Shown here: piece by piece, positions 35,471-46,055 of the stretch
Numbering within the stretch: position 1 is the first letter of the stretch
Layout of the letters: each line of letters opens with the position of its first letter
Assembly: GCF_016086655.4 (NCBI RefSeq)
Contig: NC_052142.2
Location: 4,468,422 to 4,532,421 of the forward strand
Origin: Lepeophtheirus salmonis
Lineage: Eukaryota > Arthropoda > Copepoda > Siphonostomatoida > Caligidae
Direction of reading: 5' to 3'
Length of the DNA stretch: 64,000 nt
Notes under the pieces: model-generated
What the model was told of the DNA's origin: nothing
The model's database searches: none
Seen by the model: the letters and a program-made list of their open reading frames with translations, nothing else
Made by a program: the position numbers and the translations under genes

Positions 35471-35894
35471 TTGTGTCTTAGCAAACATTCAAACTTGAAA
35501 AATACATTTCGGCGCCGGTGGTTAGAATAAGAATAATAACTGAGGCTAGAGAAAGTTGTAGCGTTTTCTTTATTTGTTTAGGTACCTTAGACATTTCATT
35601 TGGAATTTAATTTTTCTATAGAATTAAATGCAGGCCTTTTTATAATTTTTTTTCTCAATAACCTTCTTTAGAAAATAATTTTTGTCAATCAAGTGCCTGA
35701 TCTTATAGAAGTGAAGGGCTAACTGCGGTCATATAGTTACAAAAATGTCAACTTGAGCTTTAAATAAGTCTGTACAAAATATTTTTGCTTTTGCTGGATT
35801 ATTTGCATGTGTTGGCAAAGGTGTGCTCACTTATGAGCTCGAAATGTATGCTTCAATGGAAATCCACTCCTTTTTTTTTACTGTAATTTATCTT

Positions 35895-36150
35895 AATAAA
35901 TATGTTGCTTGGTGTATAGCAGAGGTGGGATTAAGTCCTTCTAGAGATAGCAAATCCAAGTCCTTTAATATTTTCATCTAGTCTTCTAATTATGAGAATA
36001 TTTGTTAAAAAAGGTCTTAAAGCCAATTAAGGCTCAGGTCTTAGCTTCCGAATCTAAGTAAACTCCTAATTCCTTGATTTTAAGATCAATTGAGTCCCGA
36101 AACTTAAAAAAACATGGACTCAAGTTAATAGAGTCCATTGTGAGTAAACG
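35895..36150. repeat. Dispersed repeat with CAGAGGTGGGATTAAGTCC start
   Basis: It aligns in the same orientation with 45810-46055: both have GAGGTGGGA-TAAGTCC, AATCCAAGTC/AGTCCAAGT, TTTAATA-TTTCATC, TTATGAGAA-ATTTGTTAAAA, AAGATCAAT-G and ATGGACTCAAG. The start resembles a hAT/MITE terminus, but no target duplication was found. No coding frame. Confidence 0.5.
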
Positions 36151-36927
36151 TCGTATATAAGAGACATGTCAAAAATATAGTACGAATTATTTTTAGTCAC
36201 AATCATACGATCCTGGAAAAATCGGCAATACTTAGAAGCAAAAGCCAATAGACATATAAAATATCTGTGGACAACTTTGATTTTTTTTTTTTTTTGAGAA
36301 GATAACAGATATTATCTGTGCAAGGCACAATCATATCTTATTAATCCAAAACCAGAGTACATGGAAACAAATTTTGTTGACAAAATTTTTGTTGAAATTT
36401 TAGATTTTTGCAGTTTCAATTCAGATCCAATAATACTTGTTGTTGTTCCTCGCATTAATAATAAGGGCACCAACCAATTATTATAGCTACATTATTTTTT
36501 TGAGGGATATTTTGAAAAAAATTAAACATAACATGGGCACTCCAGAGAGGGATAATGAAAATATTTAAAAAATAGAAATTGTCGAGCATCATGCAAAAAT
36601 TAGTTAACTAAAATCGACTCAATTTTATGCAAAACAAATCGTATGTTGTTTTCTATTGATAGGGCACGGGCAAACTAAACATTACAGATTACCCTCAAGG
36701 TGGTGTCCCCACTATAGCTTGGGAAAATATATGTATTGATTACTTGAGGGTGCTAGTCTTGGGTAAGATTATGCCAACTTTTGTGTACCTTTGTTGTATG
36801 CTTGAGTTGTTATAACTTATAATATATATAGTTATACTTATATTAATATTATTTATTAATAATATTTCATATATGGAAATTTCAATATTTGTAACTTTTA
36901 AGTTAGTAATTATTATAATTTATAAAT

Positions 36928-37005
36928 ATGCCATGGTCTTGTGTTGTCCCTGGGTGTTCGAGGGAAGATAATTGCTATTCCTTCAAATTAAAGTACATGT
37001 CTTAA
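36928..37005 (+). pseudogene. THAP-like zinc finger start, truncated
   Basis: An ATG opens 25 codons, MPWSCVVPGCSREDNCYSF and a few more, then a stop. M-P-x-x-C-x(4)-G-C is how THAP domains begin (the C2CH pair of cysteines), and F-x-L/F-P normally follows. The second half of the domain (W, C-x2-H) is not recognisable. It could be a fragment of a P-element-like or other THAP transposase; a P-type fragment lies at 44215. The identification rests on only a few residues. Confidence 0.3.
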
Positions 37006-39752
37006 TTAGCGGATTGCTCTTGAGACGAGAAAACGTTAATGGTTCACTATCGACGACATCACTTAAAGCCATACGATTTTTGAGTGGCAAAGCAAACTCT
37101 AGCTTCCATGGGAGGAAAAGTATATCAGTATTTGAAACAAGATGCAATCCCATCCTGTTTTCCTTGGTCACAGTAACTAAAAATCCAGTCGAGGAAAATC
37201 ATAGTTTGGTCAACAGTGAACATGGAGCAAGTTTAAGACCTTTATATCTTTCTAAGAAATTTAAAATTAAAACCTATATTTTTTAATAGAATGGCAAAAG
37301 AATAAAATTTTTGCTCTTCTTATTTATTAATAATCCATCAAGTTGATGAGTAAAGTACTATCTATCTTGGAATATTCTATAGAAAGATAGTAAAGTTTTA
37401 ATTCAGTATCAGTGATTTTGTAAAAGAAAAATGGTAAAATGTATTTTTCAATGTTGAGTACTTGTTTACAAACTAATATAAGTAAAAAACGCTCATATCC
37501 TATTGCCTCATAATATTTCAAATATAATTTATAATTATTAAATATTGTATTTGAATTTGTACAAGGTGCAGTATTATATTATGATATCAGTTATTATTAT
37601 TTATTACGGGGCACGACGTCATTAAATTGACATTGAAATCGTAAACAATATTATGATAATGTTGCTTATTTGCTTTTACATGCCCATAACAAATCGAATC
37701 ACTTAAAAAATACAAAATTGAACAAAAATCATATCAAGTAAAAATCAAGTATCATATTTTTTTTTAAATTAAAGAAGGAATATAAGCTATGATATCCCAT
37801 ATCACTACCAATGATAAATAAGTTATAAGAATGTACAGAAGTGTGTCGTTATTAATTATTTTCCACATGAAAAAGGAAATATGTGTGGCGATAATACAAA
37901 AGCAAGCTGGTTTTATTTTTGATGAAATAGAAAAAACGGATTATAAGTTTTTTATTTCAATGAAAAACCAAAAATGATTGTTTAAACAGTCAAATGCAAT
38001 ATTAAACCACTGAAACCCTGTCCATTAAGTTATTAATATGATTCATATTTGTTTAAATTCTTACATGAACATATTATGTACAAGTTCAATCAATCCGATC
38101 GTGCGGTATTTAAACTTTAAATCGAATTTTGATATCATCAATATAATCAATTTCAGTTAATGAGGCATGCTTTTAACATTTAACAAGCTAATCCTTTTCT
38201 TATTTTCGTTATTTTTGCAACGTGAATCCTTATACACTCTTCTTTAAAAATAATTTTCAAGTCATGACGTCTCAGTATCTTTTGTGATAAGTGTTAAGAA
38301 ATAACCCATTTTTGTCAGGTTCAGTTAACCTTAAAATCGGTTCCTAAAGACCATATAACTTTTTTGAAATAATATAAATTCTAGTACTCTTATCAACGGA
38401 TACGTTTATTATACTGTCACAATCTTGAGAAAAATTATGCTTGCTTTTATGTTATCGCCACGCATATATCAAGTTCAAAACAAGATACAAAATTAAAAAC
38501 ACTTAGAAAAAAATTAGAAAAGTTTTGGATTCTGCGCTTAAAGATAAATTCAATTATTGATTTCAATTCATTTGTACAAAATTTCTACCTCTAATAGTTA
38601 ACTTGTATAATCAACCGTATTTTACGATAATTATTTAATAAATTTATGTGATAATTACAACTCTACAATAATAGGTATAATTAACATATTTCTATATATA
38701 AGGTGACTTAAGTTACAAATAACATTTATACGGAATCTGAAGATTTGAAAACCCAAGCATGTAATTAAATAATTACAATGATTTAAATTGTAAGTAAATT
38801 GTCCTTAGGTTTTTTTTTCGGGGGAGGGAGTATTGAAAATTTTCTTTAAAGTAATTTTAATGTATACTTGAAACAACAGCAATAATTGTTGGTGGGGCTG
38901 AGGTCCCAAAAAATGAGAAATTTAAAAAAATCCCTACTATCGAAAAAAAAAATAATTAGTGGTCATTGAAGTAAAAAATTTTTTTTGTTGAATTTTAAAA
39001 AGAAGGTCATTCCCCCCTTCCCCTCCTAAAAAAAATCCATGATAATGGTATCTATTCATGCGTTTCCACTTATTTGGGCCCGCAGTCTTTGGCGTGCATT
39101 TTTTCAGCTAATTATCATTGGTTCATACTAAAGTGTTAAAAGAAAGTAGCGCATTGAGGCAGCTATCCTGTAAAAATTCAGGGTATCTGCCTTCCCAACT
39201 TTTTCTTACAAGATGTCGCTTTTAAATCAAAAATTCTTACGTCACGATTCCATACATCCGACGTAAAAATAACATTACATATTATTAATCTCATTTAGAT
39301 ATAATTAAAATTATCATCCATTCAATTCTACTTACTTCATTTTTTTAATAATTACGAGCATTTAATTTTATAATGTTTTCATTAATTATAAGTAAGGACT
39401 TTAGGTAAGAGGGAACAAATGGACTAAGTACAATTTTACAAAATTCTAAAATCGAATTTAAAAAAATAAATATGAATCTTATAAAGCTATTATTAGGGGC
39501 ATATTTACTTTTATTATTTTAAACTAATTTTTTATATATTTTAAAAATCCAAATTGTTTGTCCTCCTTTTCTCTTTATAGATATGTTTGTTGTTGTTTAA
39601 CTTACATTCATTTTTTTTTATCCTGGGTGGATACTCTGCACTTGGATGTATGAGCCGAACTGGATCCAAATACAAAAAAATCATGGAAACATACAGTTCT
39701 TTAGATTTTCTTTTACAAGAGAACTAACTAGAAGAAGACAATGGTTATATAT
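37006..39752. other. AT-rich interval without recognisable genes
   Basis: Short open frames at 36972-37286 plus and 37327-37521 minus have no domain. The remainder is AT-rich with homopolymer runs, including a purine-rich patch near 38820 and G/C-poor sequence up to the Gypsy LTR. Confidence 0.45.
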
Positions 39753-39930
39753 TGTTATATATTTTCATACCCATAGGCTTAGTGACCTATGTATAAATGT
39801 TCCATGTATATTTATATATAGTCATATATTAACATGAGAGTCATTTTCGATTCTCCTCGTGTAGAATAAAGTATATACATATATAAACTCCATATCCTCA
39901 TATACATATATCATATCCACGTATATTATA
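39753..39930 (+). repeat. 5' LTR of the 39753-44190 Gypsy element
   Basis: It begins TGTTATATATTTTCATACCC and extends to the primer binding site. Its first 55 bases match 44134-44188 with scattered changes. It is short (about 178 bp) and rich in TATA-like words, so a promoter cannot be singled out. Confidence 0.6.
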
Positions 39931-39940
39931 TGGCACAGTT
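39931..39940 (+). other. Primer binding site TGGCACAGTT
   Basis: The ten bases directly follow the 5' LTR and are identical to the site next to the 5' LTR of the minus-strand Gypsy element (28115-28124). The sequence fits pairing to the 3' end of a tRNA; which tRNA is not determined. Confidence 0.6.
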
Positions 39941-39970
39941 TATAATCCAGAACCAATGTAAAGAAATATA

Positions 39971-41260
39971 ATGGATGAACTGAAAAGTAAGAAGTTGTAC
40001 TTTATAAAATCAAAAGCTAAGTTATACAAAGGTAATGAGACACGGAGCATTAATGAACTGAAGCGTTGAAACAGAATGGAATTAGTAGAAATTTCTCATC
40101 AAAGGGCCTGTGGAAGATTACATGTCTTAGACGATATTTTAGAGTTAATTGAGTTCGAGTATGAAACAAAGTAGCAACAAGAGGATGTCTTGATGTTCAT
40201 GGAACAGAGAGATTGTATGGATGAAGAAATTATGAAGGAACTCACGGGAAAAATGGAGGAACTAGCTGGCAAGGAGGATCAGAATTTGCCTTTAAAGGAT
40301 GGAGAATGTAAAGTATACAGAAAAATTGTATATAAGGAACCGGAACTATTGAGAGGAAACATGGATTTGAATGAGTTTATGGAATGGAAACTCAGTTTTG
40401 AAGACTACAGACAATTAGCAGGAGTTGATAGCTACTCTCACGCAAAACAGCTAGCGAATTTAAGATCCTTCATGGTTATAGATACGAAGAAGAAATGAAG
40501 AGTCTTAATTGGGAATTAAAAAAACACAGAGTTATCTGTTCCTGAAATTTTAGCAAAATTGAGTGAATATTTTCGCTCTCAATATAACATCATTCTTGAA
40601 AAAGTTAAATTCCATTCCTTAAATCAAAAAGAAGGGCAATCATTCCAGGACTTCTATGTAGAGGTAACTCGAACTGTACATCGTGCCGAATTCAATGAAC
40701 GATGTGGTAATAAAGACTGCTTTGAAGAAAATATCAAAGTTAGATTAATTGTGGGACTTCTGGATGAAGAAATGAGAAATAAGTTTATGGCCATAGAAGA
40801 AAAAGAATGTACACTTCAAAAAGTTATTAATAGATGTCAAGCTGACGAAATGTTGAAGAGGGATGATGAAAAGTTAAATTCTGTGAAAGTCAACAAGATC
40901 ACAAGGGGGAAATTCAGGGATCAAAGTCTTACATGAAAGAAATATAGTTTTAGGGAAAATCCTCCTGAAAGAAAAATAATGGATTGTATATTCTGCTCAA
41001 GAGACCATATTATAAATAAATGTCCTGCTTGGAAACAGGAATGTAGAAATTGTAAAAGAATTGGTCATTTTGAAGATTTAAAGGCCTGTAAAAATAGAAT
41101 TGCAAGAAACAGAAGGGTCACGGTAAGAAATGTGACCACGTTTAGTACCTCACCTGCAATACAAGTTCGATTAAACTCTCTAGATGGAACATACTTATGT
41201 GTTTATAGTTATGAAATTCCAGACTCTGGTGGTGAGGTATCTATTGCACATGATAATTAA
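39971..41260 (+). pseudogene. Gypsy gag and protease, one frame with stops
   Basis: All recognisable parts share the frame of the ATG at 39971 (MDELKSKKLYFIKSK). A helical gag body follows (EFMEWKLSFEDYRQL, YFRSQYNIILEKVKF, LNQKEGQSFQDFYVEV, LIVGLLDEEMRNKFM), then two zinc knuckles (CIFCSRDHIINKC and CRNCKRIGHFEDLKAC) and the protease signature DSGGEVSIA. In-frame stops follow ELKR, YETK, DTKKK and DQSLT; each is one transition from an arginine or glutamine codon. The frame ends at an A-run near 41260, beyond which pol is in another frame. It would assemble virus-like particles if intact; this copy cannot. Confidence 0.75.
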
Positions 41261-41424
41261 AAAAAAAAATTGGAATACAACTTAAAGATTTAAATAGTCA
41301 TTCAGATTCTCGTTTGAATAGAGCTACTTTTAATCAACTAGGGTCCATAATTTTTGATGAATGTTTTGGAAATGAGGAGATTAAATAAGAAATTATAATT
41401 GTAAAGGGAAGTGTTAAATTTCAA

Positions 41425-44105
41425 ATGTTGTGGGTATTGTGTAAAAACTTAAAAATTTCACCAGAAGATTATCAAAGTAAAATTGAGCGAGGTAGGTACA
41501 AAAGTGACAAAGAACCTAGTGCTTGTGGACTTAAGGAAATGAAATATATTTCCGATGAAGAAATTAAAGGAATGAGGGACAAGCTTGTGGAGGAGTATCA
41601 TGATGTACTAATTGATGGAAATCAATCATTAAGAAAGATGAAATGCGCACCGATACAAATATATTTCATGGAAGAAGCAGATCCTTGGAAAATCTACACA
41701 GCAAGGACGATTTCTTTTGCTTATAGAGAAGCTAGGAAGAAGGAATTGGAAGATTTGTTGACAAAAGGAATAATTTAGCCGCTGTGAGGCAAACCTACGG
41801 AATGGTGCCACCCTATGGTTGTGGTGGGAAAGAAAAATGGTAAAATTATACTAAAAGTGGATGTAATAGAATTAAATAAGTTTGTCAAAAGACCTATACA
41901 TCCTACGACTAATCCCAAGGAGATAATTTCAAACATTCAACATGAAATAAGTACTTTTCCACGTTTGATGCAATTAAAGGATATCAGCAGATCCCTTTAC
42001 ACCATGAGAGCCAAGACCTAACAACGTTCATAGCTCTGTGGGGAATATTCAAGTTTAAAAGATTGCCAATGGGATTAAATGCAACAAGTGACGTATTCAA
42101 TCTTATGATGGACCAAGCTTATGGGAAATTGCCAAATACGAAGAAATTGGTTGATGATATTTTAAAATATGATGAGACATTTGAACAACAAGTTTAAAGA
42201 GTCAAAGAATTTCTTGAGCAAAGTAGGAAGTATGGAATATCACTCAATAAAGAAAATTTCAATTTGCTAAGGCAAAGGTTGAGTATATTGGTTATGTCGT
42301 AGGAGAACATGGAATTAATATCGATCCCAGAAGAACAGAAGCCCTTTCAAAAATACCAGCTCCTCAAAACAGAACTGAGTTGAAGTTGTTCAGGGGAATG
42401 GTAAATCAAATCAGTGGATTTTCAAAGGAAATAGCCACCTTATCTGTCATATTGAGACCTTTATTATCCAACAAGAATGAGTATATATGAACTAAAGAAC
42501 AGGATGCCATATTTGAAGATGTTAAGAAGTCTTTGGTTTAATTACCTCAAAAGAGTCACTGCATGCCGAATAGAAAAACTGTTTAAGAGACTGATGCTTA
42601 AAAACAAAGATCTTGGGTAAATCTTAAGACAAGAAGACAGTGAAGGAAAATTACACCTTAATGAAGCAAATTCTAGATGGTTGAGTGAAGCTGAAGATAA
42701 TTATGGAATGACAACACTTGAGATGATGGCCGTATATTGGGAAACAAAAAAACTAAATGTTTATCTTCAAGCTTTACCCCATTTTCATATTGAAACAGAT
42801 CATCAGGCAATTGTAAATATCCTCAACAAGAAAACTTTGGACAAAATTGAGAATCCAAGACAAAAAGAAATCAAAGAAAGGACGCAAATGCGTTATAACT
42901 TCACGGTTGATTGGAAACCAGCAAAAAAAATGTTAGCTGAGAATTTGTCAAGAAATCCATATTGGAATCTAATGAAGGACTACATTTTGGAGGATGTGCA
43001 TACGAATGAGGTTACAAGAATAATATTAATAAGAGCTGTATGAGGTAAAAAAAATTCAGACGAATGAGTCCAAGGATCGAAGATTAAGAAAATGGATAAA
43101 TTTTATTAAAGACGATTTTGGAAATAATATTAAAAATCTCCTTGAAGAATTAAGATTCTATTGTAATTTGAGAGATAGTATATCGGGTTATGAAGGTTTG
43201 ATCATCATCAATAATAGAATAATTATTATACCAAGAGTAGCTCGGAAAGAAATATTGGAAACTCTGCATGTGTCTCATCAAGGCAGATTGAAGAATAAAC
43301 AGCGTCCCAGAGAAATAATTTATTGGCCGGGAATATATATGGACATCGAAATTATGTGAGAAAGTGAGAGGAATGCCAGAAGTTATTACCTAGTTTATTA
43401 ATGGAAACTCAAATTAAAGTACCGAAAATGGCTAGGCTATTGCAGGCAGTAGCTGTGAATATATTTTCTGTAAGTGGAAATAATTTCTTGGTTTATGTAG
43501 ATAGACTTTCTGGATATCCTGCTTTGCATTATTTTGAAAATACTGGATGCACATCAAGAGTGATTAAGAAAGAGATTCTTCAGTGATTATGTTATACCCA
43601 AAGTTTTAGAAACCGATGGCGGAACAAACTTCCCGTCCAGGCAGTTTCAAGAATTTCTATCCTTTTGGGGAGTTGAATGGCGACGTTCTTCTCCACATAG
43701 CCCACAATCCAATGGAATGGCTGAAGCTTGTGTGAAGAAATAAAAATATTTAGTGAGAAATACTCCGAGAATAGAAGATGGATTGAGTCCAACTAAAATC
43801 GTCTTTGGTCGTAGTACGGGGTCTATTATACCTTTGCTATCTCAATTCCATCAAAAGAGAAGCCAATAACTTTATAAGGTTCCAAAACCTTTTTAAAAAA
43901 AGGAGACGGGAAGAAGTTATCCGTACTGAAGATAGGTGAATCGGTTCGGATACATCAAGGTAAAATTGAAACACAGGAATCTCAAAGGCAATATCTCATA
44001 CGTATGAATAGTAGTCTCTGGTATCGTAATAGGAGATTCATCCGTTTGGATTCCACAGAAGGGAGCAAGGAAATTTCATTTGATATACCTTATATTTATA
44101 TTTAG
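41425..44105 (+). pseudogene. Gypsy pol: RT, RNase H, integrase
   Basis: RT begins near 41640 and includes PTEWCHPMVVVGKKNGK, LNKFVKRPIHP, FKRLPMGLNATSDVFN and the catalytic box as KLVDDIL, followed by AKVEYIGYVVGEHGI and LFRGMVNQISGFS. RNase H shows LEMMAVYWETKKLNVYL and FHIETDHQAIVNIL. Integrase has an H2C2 start (HVSHQGRLKNKQRPREIIY), a core with NNFLVYVDRLSGYPAL, ETDGGTNFPSRQF and SPHSPQSNGMAEACV, holding the D, D and E positions. The last codons read SFDIPYIYI before the stop at 44105. Around ten premature stops and several frameshifts break it, so it makes no active enzyme. Confidence 0.8.
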
Positions 44106-44118
44106 TAATCATTGTCCT

Positions 44119-44133
44119 GGGAGAAAGAGGGGA
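44119..44133 (+). other. Polypurine tract of the Gypsy element
   Basis: GGGAGAAAGAGGGGA is an unbroken 15-base purine run immediately before the TGTTATG start of the right LTR. This is the expected priming site for plus-strand synthesis. Confidence 0.75.
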
Positions 44134-44190
44134 TGTTATGTATCTTCATACGTATAGGTTTAGGGACCTATTTTTAAATGGTAAAAATTG
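44134..44190 (+). repeat. 3' LTR, truncated to about 55 bp
   Basis: TGTTATGTATCTTCATACG, then TAGGTTTAGGGACCTAT, matches the 5' LTR start. Similarity stops near 44190, where transposase-like coding sequence of another element takes over. Confidence 0.6.
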
Positions 44191-44214
44191 TGGGAAAAAA
44201 TCTAATTCTATAAA

Positions 44215-44580
44215 TCAAATCAATAACCCAGCAAATCCCAGTAAGGAACTTTGTTTTCTTGCTGATCTCTCACATTTAATTAAAAATTGGTGCAATCTTT
44301 TATACTTCATAAATACCATCAAATGTTGTCTTTTTAAAGCACTTTGAAATGGTTGCAGATTTTCGAAAGGATTTTGTCCTCAAGCCAGCTAATACATTTG
44401 ATGATTTTATAATAAATCTTAGAAAATTTTATAAGATGAAGGTTGGCCCAACCGTAAATTTTTGGTCCCATGATGTGAGTAAGGCTATTAGATAAATGGT
44501 TGAGGAGAAGATTTGTGGCAATACTGTTTTAGCTAACGCCTGGTTTATTCACAAATTGAGGACATGGTACGATTACGTTT
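44215..44580 (+). pseudogene. P-element-like transposase fragment
   Basis: The plus strand encodes NPSKELCFLADLSHLIKN and, one frame over from 44349, ADFRKDFVLKPANTF, LRKFYKMKVGPTVNFWS, then ANAWFIHKLRTWYDYV. This follows the P-element/THAP9 pattern in which D-x-P-H-L-I-K-N-x-R-N is followed by F-x-L-K-P, F-x-K-M-K-V-x-x-A and a later F-I-x-x-x-x-x-W-F/Y-D segment. One frameshift and an in-frame stop (after SKAIR) are visible. It is fused directly to the truncated Gypsy LTR, so an open frame at 44138-44347 is chimeric. No terminal repeats of a P element were found. Confidence 0.55.
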
Positions 44581-45589
44581 GCTGAAGGAAAATAATATTC
44601 GCTTTTGATCATATGAATATAGTTGATATATGAATGTTCAAAGATGGCTATCAAGCTACAACTAAGTCAACAATGTGCATGCTTTATTGGACATTATCCA
44701 TCTTGGAGTTATATTATTTACTACAACAGGGTGCTACTCTCTGAAGCCTTGATTACAAAGCAATATAAGTAAACAATGCTCATGCCCTATTGAAAAGATA
44801 TTTATTGTTATTCTATCGAGCTTCGTCGCTTGAATGTGTTAAATCTCCTTGTGAAGAATGAAATGTGTGCACAAGGCTTGATGGTCAACTCTATGGAATA
44901 TGAGGTTCTCTGACGTATTGTACTCTATCATGGAATTTAGTAAATATATGCCGTCTTAGAATAAATTCCTATATCTTTAGTATACTTCTAGCGGAGAATT
45001 GGTGAAGGATAGCATAATTATATATGCCGTACTCTCACTGAAACTCAGTTCATAACAATTGACTTTTCTGGTCTAGTGGTAGAGAAAATAATTTATCATT
45101 TTTTAACGAGGAATATAAATAGAGTGACAGAAGCAAGGATTAAAAACTGCTTATATAAAAAATTCATACTTGCATCAACTTTTCTGAAAATTCTCAACAT
45201 AAGTTAAGGTATTTCCCCATATATTATGCAATAGCGGCTTCCCGTTATGAAATTTGCATGTAGATGAAGTATCTATTCCATTATACTCTCGGTTTTTCAA
45301 TATTGCTGATTTTTATAAGTCTAGCACTCACTCTTGCTGAACTACAGGTACATTTTTATTTTTATTCATATTTCTTAATTATCCATGTTACAGCAACATA
45401 GCCTTGATTCAACTATGAAGGAGAATTTCATTTTTATAGGTAGCCTTTTACCAAAAATAACCTAACCTACACTTTGAACCATAATATGTATATAATTAAT
45501 TGTCGACTAATTACAAATACTGAATTCCGATCCAATAAAAATTAAATACACAATATATCAACATTGAATGATTTTAGATTTGATGAAGG
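44581..45589. other. Interval without recognisable genes
   Basis: Moderately AT-rich, with no convincing frame. A tRNA A-box-like word near 45070 has no matching B box. Confidence 0.4.
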
Positions 45590-45770
45590 ATTTCCTTTTT
45601 GCATGGTGGGGCATCTGATATTTGTTGGAGAGTTACGAAGAATTTCAAGGAACATTTCGTCATAAGATATCCGTTGTTTAACTTAATAGAAGTAAATAAT
45701 AATTAATTATCATGTAGAGTCTGGAGCCAAATCCAACAACGGTACTGAAAACAGTTTTACTTTCTCTGTC
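45590..45770 (-). repeat. Dispersed repeat copy, inverted relative to 8445 and 55790
   Basis: It shares GGATATTTGTTGGA-like, AGTTACGAAGAAT, ATTTCGTCAT-GATATC and AATTAATTATCATGTA, then CCAAATCCAACAACGGTA, with the reverse complement of 55790-55995. The last block contains GGAGCC-AATCCAACAACGGTA in both copies. Confidence 0.6.
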
Positions 45771-45809
45771 TATGAATATTTTATTTTTGAAATTTGGTTT
45801 TATTTCCGG

Positions 45810-46055
45810 GAATATATTTGCTTGCTTTATAGGAGAGGTGGGAATAAGTCCATATACAGATTTTAGATCCACGTTTTTGCTCACAAGTCCAAGTTCTTTA
45901 ATAATTTCATCGACCACTCAAATTATGAGAAAATTTGTTAAAAGTTTAGCTTTCAAATCCAAGTCTATTCATAAGTCTTTCATTGTAAGATCAATCGGGT
46001 AGCAAATTTTCAAAATATGGACTCAAGCCCTAGTTGCAATTAGCAAGTCCAAGGT
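45810..46055. repeat. Second copy of the 35895 dispersed repeat
   Basis: It aligns in the same orientation with 35895-36150, starting around GAGAGGTGGGAATAAGTCC and ending after ATGGACTCAAGC. It sits directly beside another repeat copy (45590-45770), suggesting a nested or composite origin. Confidence 0.5.

Larger units (their letters stand above)
39753..44190 (+). mobile_element. Plus-strand Ty3/Gypsy element, nearly full length but broken
   Basis: Layout: left LTR from 39753 (TGTTATATATTTTCATACC), primer binding site TGGCACAGTT at 39931, gag and protease at 39971-41260, RT-RNase H-integrase at 41425-44105, polypurine tract at 44119-44133, then the start of the right LTR at 44134 (TGTTATGTATCTTCATACG). 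Similarity between the two LTR starts is clear for about 55 bp and then lost, where a P-element-like fragment begins. Many premature stops make it inactive. RT and integrase motifs resemble the K02A2.6-like group of animal Gypsy elements. Confidence 0.8.

Noticed and set aside
45060..45100. A tRNA-like gene (GGTCTAGTGGTAG resembles an A box)
   Set aside because: No B box and no cloverleaf follow.
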